Source of the DNA: CANJXF01 sp043775015
Lineage (GTDB): Bacteria > Verrucomicrobiota > Verrucomicrobiia > Limisphaerales > CANJXF01
Direction: 5' to 3'
Assembly: GCA_043775015.1 (NCBI GenBank)
Contig: JAYVSV010000116.1
Location: 1 to 28,878 of the forward strand
Length of the DNA stretch: 28,878 bases
Positions 17,239-24,856 of this stretch are shown here, one piece after another. The notes beneath the pieces were generated by a model that saw nothing but the letters and a program-made list of their open reading frames with translations, was not told where the DNA came from and did no database searches. Position numbers and translations under genes: made by a program. Within the stretch, counting starts at the first letter, position 1, and the number at the start of each line of letters is the position of its first letter.

Positions 17239-17844
17239 ATGAAACTGACATTATTCCTCGCCCTCACTTCGTTGACAACCGCTGCGCTGGCCGCACCGAT
17301 CAGCTTTGATTTTAAAGATCCAAAGGGAGTCAATAACGCCGTCTTCAAACTGGATGCACCGCTGGAAGCCATCAATGGCAGTGCGAGTGGCATCACGGGC
17401 AAGGTGCAATTCGACCCGGCGAATCCGGCTGCGGCCAAAGGAAAAATTGTGGTCGCCAGCGCGTCCTTAAATGTGAGCAATCCGATGATGAAAGAACATT
17501 TGCACAGTGCCAAGTGGCTGGACGTGGCCAGGTTTCCAGAAGTTGTTTTCGACGCAAAAGAGTTGAAAAATGTGAAGATCAGCGGAGACGCGACCACTGC
17601 CGATGCCGTCGGCAGTTTCACATTACATGGAGTGACGAAAAACATTACGGTGCCGGTGAAACTGACTTACCTGAAAGATAAGTTGGAAAAGCGCATCCCG
17701 AATATGAAGGGTGATCTCCTGGTGATTCGTTCCAATTTCACCATCAAACGCAGCGACTATGGCATCATACCTGGCCAGATGGAGGAAAAAGTTTCAGACG
17801 ACATTGAACTCACCTTGAGCATTGCCGGCGCCGCGCCTCGTTAA
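17239..17844 (+). CDS. YceI-family exported protein
   Basis: The 201-residue product has a signal peptide (1-19, cleaving near LAAPIS) and a YceI lipocalin-like beta-barrel domain. Typical family signs are the central NPMMKEHLHSAKWLDVARFPEVVF-type stretch (about 83-106), GSFTLHGVTKNITVPVKL (about 128-145) and the late F-x-I-x-R-SDYGI segment (about 167-178). YceI proteins bind long isoprenoid or lipid ligands in the periplasm; many are stress-inducible, though no enzymatic role is fixed. ATG 17239 is preferred over an in-frame TTG at 17224 because it gives a clean signal peptide. The gene is 31 nt upstream of the isomerase-like gene. Confidence 0.9.
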   Translation: MKLTLFLALTSLTTAALAAPISFDFKDPKGVNNAVFKLDAPLEAINGSASGITGKVQFDPANPAAAKGKIVVASASLNVSNPMMKEHLHSAKWLDVARFPEVVFDAKELKNVKISGDATTADAVGSFTLHGVTKNITVPVKLTYLKDKLEKRIPNMKGDLLVIRSNFTIKRSDYGIIPGQMEEKVSDDIELTLSIAGAAPR

Positions 17845-17875
17845 AAGTTCAATTGAAAATCCAAAACTGGCGTCC

Positions 17876-19507
17876 ATGAAAAAATTAAAACCAAAACACG
17901 TTTATCTGATCGCCAGTGGCGATTTGCGGCTCGGAGCGAATCAGAATTGCTGGGCCGAGCAGTCCAAGATGGAGGACACCCTCGGCGCGGCTCTGAAGGC
18001 GGAAGGCTGGAAGGTGGTTCGCGCGCATCCGTTCGACAAAACAAAGCGGCACGGTTTTATTGATTCGCAAAAAATGGGGATCGAAGTTTTCCGCCAGCTT
18101 GATCCGCAAGCACCGATCATCGTGGCTGAAAGTGTCTGGCAATATTCGCACCACGTTCTCGCCGGGTTGACCACCCATCAGGGGCCAATTCTGACCGTCG
18201 CGAACTGGAGTGGTCGCTGGCCGGGGTTGGTTGGCATGCTCAATCTCAACGGTTCGTTGACCAAGGCGGGTGTGCGCTACAGCACGCTTTGGAGCGAAAC
18301 GTTCAAGGACGATTTTTTTAAAAATGCGCTGTGCCAATGGCTCCAGGAAGGAATCGTCACCCACGACCAAAGTCATGTGCGCGATTTAGAGTTGTTGAAA
18401 TTACCGGCCGCCGATGAGCAGATCGGACGCGAGTTCGGGCGCAATTTCAAGAGGCAGAAAGCCATCATCGGCGTGTTTGATGAAGGTTGCATGGGCATGT
18501 TCAATGCGATTGTCCCGGACGAGTTGCTGCATCCCACCGGCATATTCAAGGAACGGCTCAGTCAATCGACACTCTACGCGGCGATGTCGCAGGTGAGTGA
18601 TGTGGACGCGCGCGCGGTTTACGACTGGTTGAAAAGTCGCCGCATGAAGTTCGCCATTGGCCAGGATGAAGCGACGAGCCTCACCGAAAATCAAATCCTG
18701 CAGCAGTGCAAAATGTATATCGCCGCGACCCGTCTGGCGGATGAATTTGGTTGCGCCGCCATTGGCATTCAATATCAGCAGGGATTGAAAGACCTGACGC
18801 CCGCGAGCGATCTGGCGGAAGGGTTGTTGAACAACATGGACCGCCCTCCGGTCACCTGCGCGAAAACCGGTCGCATCCTTTTCGAAGGCGAAGCGTTGCC
18901 GCATTTCAATGAAGTGGACGAGTGCGCCGGGTTGGACGGTTTGATGACCTACCGCTTGTGGCGGCAGCTTGGGTTTGCGCCGGAAAATACGTTGCACGAC
19001 CTGCGTTGGGGACAACATTTCAAAGGCGATGGCGTGAATGATTACGTCTGGGTTTTCCTGATTTCCGGTGCCGCCCCGCCCGCGCATTTCATCGGCGGCT
19101 ACAGCGGGACAAGCAGCGAACGGCAGCCGTCGATGTATTTTCGACTAGGTGGCGGCACGGTTAAAGGCATCAGCAAACCGGGTCACATCGTTTGGAGTCG
19201 CGTCTTTGTGATGGATGGAAAACTGCACTGCGACATCGGCGTGGCGCGAGTGGTGAAATTGCCGGAACGCGAGACCGAGCGCCGCTGGCAGGAGACCACG
19301 CCGCAATGGCCGATCATGCATGCAGTATTGAGCGGAGTTTCCCGCGACCAGATGATGGCCCGGCACAAGGCAAACCATATCCAGGTGGTTTACGCTCCGA
19401 ATGAAGCGCAGGCGAATCGAGCGGCGCGCATCAAGGCGGCGGCGATGGCAGAATTAGGTTTGAAGGTGCATTTCTGCGGCGATGTGAAGTTGGCGGGCAA
19501 GGAATAA
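17876..19507 (+). CDS. L-fucose/L-arabinose isomerase-like protein
   Basis: The 543-residue cytoplasmic protein has no signal peptide. Its overall layout fits the fucose/arabinose isomerase-like superfamily: an N-terminal Rossmann-like region beginning HVYLIASGDLRLG, a middle segment with FDEGCMGMFNA, and a C-terminal beta domain with HFIGGYSG and ARHKANHIQVVYA, where a terminal His is expected to bind substrate. I can not align the metal-binding Glu/Asp pair of FucI with certainty; candidates lie in FNEVDECAGLDG (about 359-370). The length (543) is close to bacterial FucI (about 590). Sugar isomerisation is therefore an inference; a non-catalytic or divergent member is possible. It follows the YceI gene closely and is convergent with the DUF1501 gene, 22 bases apart. 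Confidence 0.6.
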   Translation: MKKLKPKHVYLIASGDLRLGANQNCWAEQSKMEDTLGAALKAEGWKVVRAHPFDKTKRHGFIDSQKMGIEVFRQLDPQAPIIVAESVWQYSHHVLAGLTTHQGPILTVANWSGRWPGLVGMLNLNGSLTKAGVRYSTLWSETFKDDFFKNALCQWLQEGIVTHDQSHVRDLELLKLPAADEQIGREFGRNFKRQKAIIGVFDEGCMGMFNAIVPDELLHPTGIFKERLSQSTLYAAMSQVSDVDARAVYDWLKSRRMKFAIGQDEATSLTENQILQQCKMYIAATRLADEFGCAAIGIQYQQGLKDLTPASDLAEGLLNNMDRPPVTCAKTGRILFEGEALPHFNEVDECAGLDGLMTYRLWRQLGFAPENTLHDLRWGQHFKGDGVNDYVWVFLISGAAPPAHFIGGYSGTSSERQPSMYFRLGGGTVKGISKPGHIVWSRVFVMDGKLHCDIGVARVVKLPERETERRWQETTPQWPIMHAVLSGVSRDQMMARHKANHIQVVYAPNEAQANRAARIKAAAMAELGLKVHFCGDVKLAGKE

Positions 19508-19529
19508 AGCCGATTACAACACTTTCGGT

Positions 19530-20990
19530 TCAACTCAAAATTTCTCGAACCACGCGCGCTTCGTCGGTCGGTCCAATTAAGCGCTGCTTCAAACCGAGAT
19601 AGGAAAAACCAAGTTTGTAAGGATCAAAGCCCATCTGGTTGAGCAGCGTTGCCTGAAGATCGCGCACGGTCACTTTGTCGCGAACCACGTAATAACCGAA
19701 ATCATCCGTCTCGCCGTGGACGATTCCCGGTTTCACGCCGCCGCCCGCCATCCAGATGGAAAAACAGTTTGGATGATGATCGCGTCCCAGAAAGGTTGAG
19801 CCGTTCCGCGCTTCATTCATCGGGGTGCGTCCGAATTCGCCGCCCCAAATCACGAGGGTATCTTCCAGCATGCCGCGTTGTTTGAGATCTTTGACGAGCG
19901 CCGCGCTGGCCTGGTCAACATCTCTGCATTTCCTGGGAAGCCCGGTGACGAGATCGTTGTCGGCGGCGGTGCCGTGCATGTCCCAACCCCAGTCGAAGAG
20001 TTGCACGAAGCGAACCCCTTTCTCCACCAGACGCCGCGCCTGCAAACAGTTGTTCGCGAACGAACCTTCTCCCGGTTTTGCGCCGTACATTTCGCGGATG
20101 TATTCCGGCTCTTTTGCGATGTCAAAAACTTCCGGGACGGTGATCTGCATGCGATACGCGAGTTCGTATTGTTCGATGCGCGTCAGTGTTTCGGGATCGC
20201 CAAACAATTTTGCCTCCGCCTCATTCAATTTGTGCAACGCATCCAGACTGCTTCGGCGGCTGGCGCGATCCATCCCGGCGGGATTTTCTGAATACAAGAT
20301 GGGCGCGCCCGAAGTGCGACATTGCACGCCTTGATAAACGCTCGGCAAAAATCCGCTGCCCCAAAGACTTTTTCCACCGGTGGGATCGGTCCCGCCGCTC
20401 AGCAGCACGACAAATCCGGGCAAATCCTGATTCTCACTGCCCAGTCCATACGTGACCCAGGAACCCATCGAAGCCGCGCCCGCCCGCTGCGTGCCGGTGA
20501 AGAGAAACAGTTCCGCCGGGGAATGATTAAACTGATCGGTCCACATCGATTTGATGATGCAAGCGTCATCCACGATCTCGGCCATGTGCGGAAGCACGTC
20601 GCTGATCCACGCGCCGCTTTTCCCGTGCTGCCGGAACTTGTGCGGCGTTCCCAACATTTTCGGAACCCCTTTGATGAACGCGAACTTTTGTCCCTTGATT
20701 AATTCATCCGGGCAAGGCTGCATGTTCAACTCGACGAGCTTCGGTTTCCAATCGAACAAATCCAGCGATGGCGGCGCGCCGGACATGTGGAGGTAAATGA
20801 TCGACTTCGCGCGCGCTGGAAGCAGGGGAGGATGCACCGCCATCGGAGATGGTTTGGCCGAGGCTCCAATTCCATTGCGGGCGAGCAGTCCACCCAAAGC
20901 GACGCTGCCCACGCTCAAACCGGCGCGATGCAGAAATTGTCTGCGCGTCAAAGCGCGGGCATGGGCGAGACGAAAATTTAGTGAGTCCAT
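19530..20990 (-). CDS. DUF1501 protein, Tat-exported
   Basis: The 486-residue product carries a twin-arginine signal: LTRRQFLHRAG followed by a hydrophobic SVGSVALGGLLA run. The DUF1501 domain, an alkaline-phosphatase/sulfatase-fold relative abundant in Planctomycetota and Verrucomicrobiota, is shown by SIIYLHMSGAPPSLDLFDWKP-type text near the N-terminus, WGWDMHG, DTLVIWGGEFGRTPMNE and GRDHHPNCFSIWMAGGG. The enzymatic role of DUF1501 proteins is not settled. ATG 20990 is chosen because AAAGG lies 6 nt upstream (20997-21001) and because it begins the Tat signal; the longer frame to 21050 overlaps the upstream gene. It starts 2 nt after the PSD1 gene stop, the typical PSD1-DUF1501 gene pair. 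Confidence 0.92.
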   Translation of the reverse strand: MDSLNFRLAHARALTRRQFLHRAGLSVGSVALGGLLARNGIGASAKPSPMAVHPPLLPARAKSIIYLHMSGAPPSLDLFDWKPKLVELNMQPCPDELIKGQKFAFIKGVPKMLGTPHKFRQHGKSGAWISDVLPHMAEIVDDACIIKSMWTDQFNHSPAELFLFTGTQRAGAASMGSWVTYGLGSENQDLPGFVVLLSGGTDPTGGKSLWGSGFLPSVYQGVQCRTSGAPILYSENPAGMDRASRRSSLDALHKLNEAEAKLFGDPETLTRIEQYELAYRMQITVPEVFDIAKEPEYIREMYGAKPGEGSFANNCLQARRLVEKGVRFVQLFDWGWDMHGTAADNDLVTGLPRKCRDVDQASAALVKDLKQRGMLEDTLVIWGGEFGRTPMNEARNGSTFLGRDHHPNCFSIWMAGGGVKPGIVHGETDDFGYYVVRDKVTVRDLQATLLNQMGFDPYKLGFSYLGLKQRLIGPTDEARVVREILS

Positions 20991-20992
20991 AA

Positions 20993-23900
20993 TCAACCTT
21001 TCGTGAGAACACCATCGAGGTTCAGCAAGACATTCGCAACCACCGTCCACGCGGCGGCCTCGGCGGAATCAACTCCGGCCGGCAGCGGGCCGAGCGGTTT
21101 CGTCGCGAGATCGACGGCCTGTTTTTCCTGCGCACGATAGCGCGCCAGCTCTGAGTCGTACAATTCCTTCAAGGTGGCGATTTCAGTTTGCGTCGGCTGT
21201 CTGGCCAGCGCGAGTTGCAGGCCAAAGCGAATTTTTTCTTCGAGTGTCGCGCCACCTTCCTTTTGGAGACGACGGCCCAATGATTGCGCGGCTTCCACGT
21301 AAACCGGATCGTTGAGCGTGACATAGGCTTGCAACGGCGTGTTCGTCGGCAAACGGCGAAACGCGCAACTCTCGCGGCTCGGCGCGTCAAAGGTTGCCAT
21401 GCTGGGATATGGAACGGTGCGACGCCAGATGGTGTAAAGCCCGCGACGATAACGATCCTCACCGTTGCTCGTTGCGTAGGTGCGTTCGCCATTGAAGGCG
21501 GCGCGCCACAAGCCATCCGGTTGCGGCGGGTAAACACTCGGCCCGCCGATTTTGCGACTCAACAAACCGCTCAGGGCGAGCGCCTGGTCGCGAACCGTTT
21601 CGGCATCCAAACGTTGGCGCGGCGAGCGGGCCAGCAAACGATTGCGCGGATCTTTTTGCAACAATTCCGGGGTCAGCCGCGAACTTTGCTGGTAAGTCGC
21701 GCTCATCACGATCGTCTTGAGAAATTGTTTTACGTTCCAGCCGTTGTCGCGCAGTTCCACTGCAAGCCAGTCGAGCAATTCAGGATGGCTCGGCAACGTT
21801 CCTTGGGTGCCAAAATCTTCCTCGGTTTCCACAATACCCGTTCCGAAAAATTGCGCCCAAAAACGATTGGCCGTGACTCGCGCAGTCAATGGATTTTCAG
21901 GACTCATCAACCATCGCGCCACGCCGAGACGATTCGTCGGCGCATTGGCTGGCCATGGATTGAATGCGGCGGGAATTCCTGGAGTCACTTCGTCGCCCGG
22001 AGAAAGATAACTTCCTTTGTTCAGAAGATGGCTGGTGCGCCGTTCGGCTGCGGCTAGCTCCTTCATCACGGGAACCATGACCGGCTTGATCGCTGCCATT
22101 TGCTTTTTCAAAGTTTCGATTTCAGCAACACGGCGGGCGGTCGAGGCCGCGAATCGGCGAAACCATTTGTCAATTTGTTCCTGCTCCCTGGGTGAACGCT
22201 TTTCGGAAACAATCGCCAGAGCTGGAGCAATCTCTTCCGGTACGGCCAGCACAGGCGAGGGGAGTGCGGCGGCAGAAATTTTAAAACGCCCAATCGTTTG
22301 TTTTCCGCCGGAATTTTGCACCAGCTTGATCGTCAAATTTCCGGGCGGCAATTGGGTCGTCGTCTCGAACACCGCCGAGTGAGATTTGCCTTCGCTTCCC
22401 GCAGTGGACCAGCCGGTCTTCGACTCGGACTTTCCTTCGATCGTTTTGCCGATGTCGTAATTGGTTCCGATGAAGCTGGCCGTCGCCCGGGAAAATTTGA
22501 CCGGCTGTTCGCCATTGAGCGCAAAGCGCGTGCTCGGGTTGGGTGCGTCGGCGGATTTGTTTTCCCAGACCGGTTCACGTTTTGAGTTAAGGGCAACGAC
22601 GCGATAATTCGCGAGCCGCACCCCAACGTCGGGGTCGGTACGATTCCAAATGACGATGGAATCGACCAATTGTTCCTGGCCGAGATCGACTTCCCACCAT
22701 GGATTATTTTCAGCTTGAGTGTGAGTCGTCGATTTCGCTTCCGCATATTTTCCGTTCGTATTTCCATCAATGGCCAATTCTGGCGGGCCGTCAAAACCAA
22801 CGCTCGACTGGCTGGCTTTTCCGTGAAGGGCAAGGTTCGTTTCACCCAGGAAAATCTGCACCTCCGCCAGCGAAAGCATCCGTCCCTCACCCGGCAACTC
22901 GATGCGGACAAATCTCGCCTTGGCTTCCTTATTGGAATCCGTCTTGAAAGTGGCTTCAAAGTGATTGAGCAAAAAATTGCCCGACTGCGAACGCCCCGGC
23001 CCATTCTTGGGAAAACTCTCGTCTGAAAAAGCTTCGAGCCGCAATGCCGACAAATTGCTCACCGCCGAATGAACGGTGACGGTGTAAGTATCGGTGCCGG
23101 GCGCGTTGTTGGTCGCGAGCAACGAATAATCTTCCAGCTTTTTGAAGGACGCTCCGTTCTTTCCTTTGAAATCAGTCGGCTCAAGTGTCCTCCAGGCATT
23201 CGCGTCGCTGTGGGTTTTTTGCCATGCAGAAAATTCATCGAGCAGTTCTGGTGAAGAGGAGTCCAATTGCTTTTCGAGCGCCGCGATTTGATTGTTCAAA
23301 CCTTTAATTTTTGCAGCTTCATCCGCTGTGGGCAGCGGCAGGGTGGGCCGTTCATCCGGTTGATCGTTGTCCTCGGTTTGATTAAAGAACGCGTAGAATT
23401 TGTAATACTCAGTCTGCGTGATGGGATCGAACTTGTGCGTGTGACATTGCGCGCAACCCATCGTCAGCCCCATCCAGACTTGCGCCGTGACATTGGCTCG
23501 ATCCTTCACTGCGGCGACGCGCCATTCTTCGTCGTCGGTTCCACCCTCGGTATTGGTCATGGTGTTGCGATGAAACGCCGTGGCGGTGCGCTGGTCTTCC
23601 GTGGAATTCTCCAGCAAATCGCCGGCGAGTTGTTCGGTCGTGAATTGATCAAACGGCAGGTTGTGATTCAGCGCTTTGATCACCCAATCACGATACGGCC
23701 AGATGTTCAGGCGCAACGGATCCGAGCCGTAACCCGCAGAATCGGCGTAGCGCGCGAGGTCCATCCACATGCGCGCCCAGCGTTCTCCGAAGGCGGGTGA
23801 AGCCAGCAGCCGATCGACTTCTTTTTCGTATGCGTTCGGCGATTTGTCATTTAGAAAATGTTCAACCTCGACCGGCGTGGGAGGCAAACCAGTCAGGTCA

Positions 23901-24478
23901 AGCGACAACCGGCGAATCAAGGCGGAACGTTCAGCGGGCGGTGACGGTTTTAATTTCGCCGCTTCCATTTTGGCCAGAATAAATTGATCGATGCTGTTCT
24001 TCGGCCAGCGTTTATTTTTTACAGCCGGAAGGGAAGGTCGGGTCGGTTTGACGAAAGCCCAATGCTTTTCGTAGGGAGCGCCCTGCTGAATCCATTTCTT
24101 GAGCAACGAAATTTCTTTGGCGGTCAACGGATGCCCGTCTTTAGGCGGCGGCATGATTTCCTCGGGATCGTTGCTGCTGATGCGCTTCACCAACTCGCTG
24201 TGTTGCAGGTCACCCGGTGCGATGGGAAAAGTTCCATCGCTGCGCACTTTGGTGGCGTTATCCCGAGCATCCAATCGAAGTTTTGCTTTGCGCGCCGCTT
24301 CGTCCGGCCCGTGACATTGAAAACATTTTGAAGAAATAATCGGCCGGATTTGTGTGCCAAAATCGACGGTATCCGCAGAGGGAACGGGTGCGGCAGAAAG
24401 AGTCGAGACCAGAAATAACACACCCAACATGGGCGCGAGATTCGAAGTAATAAGTTTTGCCGCAGCGAAACGAGTCAT
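20993..24478 (-). CDS. PSD1/planctomycete cytochrome C domain protein with discoidin-like insert
   Basis: The 1161-residue exported protein has a signal peptide (about 1-30) and a planctomycete cytochrome c domain with CFQCHGPD (52-59). A DUF1549 domain follows (about 162-370), with NLPFDQFTTEQLAGDLL and a second CxxCH, CAQCHTHKFDP (342-352). Next comes a long beta-rich region (about 430-735) with a discoidin/F5-8C-like module (about 540-645: LALHGKASQSS, LAIDGN, WWEVDLG). A DUF1553/PSD1 domain ends the protein (about 845-1130: NPLTARVTANRFWAQFFG, SHPELLDWLA, SPRQRLDAETVRDQAL, TPLQAYVTLNDP). Such proteins may couple c-type haem to surface carbohydrate processing; the reaction is unknown. It forms a two-gene unit with the downstream DUF1501 gene. 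Confidence 0.93.
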   Translation of the reverse strand: MTRFAAAKLITSNLAPMLGVLFLVSTLSAAPVPSADTVDFGTQIRPIISSKCFQCHGPDEAARKAKLRLDARDNATKVRSDGTFPIAPGDLQHSELVKRISSNDPEEIMPPPKDGHPLTAKEISLLKKWIQQGAPYEKHWAFVKPTRPSLPAVKNKRWPKNSIDQFILAKMEAAKLKPSPPAERSALIRRLSLDLTGLPPTPVEVEHFLNDKSPNAYEKEVDRLLASPAFGERWARMWMDLARYADSAGYGSDPLRLNIWPYRDWVIKALNHNLPFDQFTTEQLAGDLLENSTEDQRTATAFHRNTMTNTEGGTDDEEWRVAAVKDRANVTAQVWMGLTMGCAQCHTHKFDPITQTEYYKFYAFFNQTEDNDQPDERPTLPLPTADEAAKIKGLNNQIAALEKQLDSSSPELLDEFSAWQKTHSDANAWRTLEPTDFKGKNGASFKKLEDYSLLATNNAPGTDTYTVTVHSAVSNLSALRLEAFSDESFPKNGPGRSQSGNFLLNHFEATFKTDSNKEAKARFVRIELPGEGRMLSLAEVQIFLGETNLALHGKASQSSVGFDGPPELAIDGNTNGKYAEAKSTTHTQAENNPWWEVDLGQEQLVDSIVIWNRTDPDVGVRLANYRVVALNSKREPVWENKSADAPNPSTRFALNGEQPVKFSRATASFIGTNYDIGKTIEGKSESKTGWSTAGSEGKSHSAVFETTTQLPPGNLTIKLVQNSGGKQTIGRFKISAAALPSPVLAVPEEIAPALAIVSEKRSPREQEQIDKWFRRFAASTARRVAEIETLKKQMAAIKPVMVPVMKELAAAERRTSHLLNKGSYLSPGDEVTPGIPAAFNPWPANAPTNRLGVARWLMSPENPLTARVTANRFWAQFFGTGIVETEEDFGTQGTLPSHPELLDWLAVELRDNGWNVKQFLKTIVMSATYQQSSRLTPELLQKDPRNRLLARSPRQRLDAETVRDQALALSGLLSRKIGGPSVYPPQPDGLWRAAFNGERTYATSNGEDRYRRGLYTIWRRTVPYPSMATFDAPSRESCAFRRLPTNTPLQAYVTLNDPVYVEAAQSLGRRLQKEGGATLEEKIRFGLQLALARQPTQTEIATLKELYDSELARYRAQEKQAVDLATKPLGPLPAGVDSAEAAAWTVVANVLLNLDGVLTKG

Positions 24479-24574
24479 AGCGTTGCAGGACTGTATTGCT
24501 GAAAAGCTTCCACGGCAATCCCGCGTGATTGGGGCCGTATTTTGATTTGGGCAGTGGGTCAGATTGGGTCAAGC

Positions 24575-24649
24575 GGTGGGGCGAGCGTTCTCGCGAGCCA
24601 ACTCTTTCTAAAAGCAATGGCTACGGCTCGTCTGTAGCCTCGCCCCACC
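24575..24649. repeat. Dispersed hairpin repeat, copy 1
   Basis: GGTGGGGCGAG (24575-24585) is exactly complementary to CTCGCCCCACC (24639-24649), giving an 11-bp perfect stem with a 53-base loop. The first 25 bases (24575-24599) match 28820-28844 at 23 of 25 positions, and include the self-complementary CTCGCGAG. This indicates a dispersed palindromic repeat family. Confidence 0.7.
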
Positions 24650-24671
24650 AGTCTGTAGCCTCGCCCCGCCA
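24631..24671 (+). repeat. Two-copy 20-base tandem repeat
   Basis: TCTGTAGCCTCGCCCCACCA (24631-24650) is repeated at 24652-24671 with one change (A to G) and a single intervening base. The repeated unit includes the right arm of the adjacent hairpin, so the duplication probably arose within the repeat element. Confidence 0.8.
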
Positions 24672-24809
24672 AACTGCCTCACCACCGGAATGGAAGCAGG
24701 GCGCGGTTGTGTCGAAGACCAACCGCTCCATCTCTCTGAGAAATTCCGCATCAAAAACACCGATCTTTATATTTTTCTCGCGTCGTTAAGTCCTTTTGGC
24801 TACTCAAAA

Positions 24810-24834
24810 CAGCCGGAACGAATTTTACCGGCTG
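24810..24834. promoter_or_regulatory. Perfect 7-bp palindrome before the GS-like gene
   Basis: CAGCCGG (24810-24816) pairs perfectly with CCGGCTG (24828-24834) across an 11-base AT-rich loop. It ends 22 nt before the ATG at 24857, so it is either an operator or a 5' untranslated hairpin affecting translation of the operon. No run of T follows, so it is not a standard terminator. Confidence 0.4.
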
Positions 24835-24856
24835 ATAACAAGACGCGTTGAACTCC

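Larger units (their letters stand above)
24479..24856. other. 378-bp divergent intergenic region
   Basis: This region separates the divergent PSD1 and glutamine-synthetase-like genes and must contain both promoters. It holds a long hairpin repeat (24575-24649), a 20-base tandem duplication (24631-24671), an AT-rich TTTATATTTTT stretch around 24766-24777 that could include a -10 element for the rightward operon, and a perfect 7-bp palindrome just before the rightward gene. No protein-coding or tRNA gene is seen. Confidence 0.7.

Noticed and set aside
24631..24671. Possible CRISPR-like repeats
   Set aside because: There are only two 20-base copies separated by one base, with no spacers and no cas genes.
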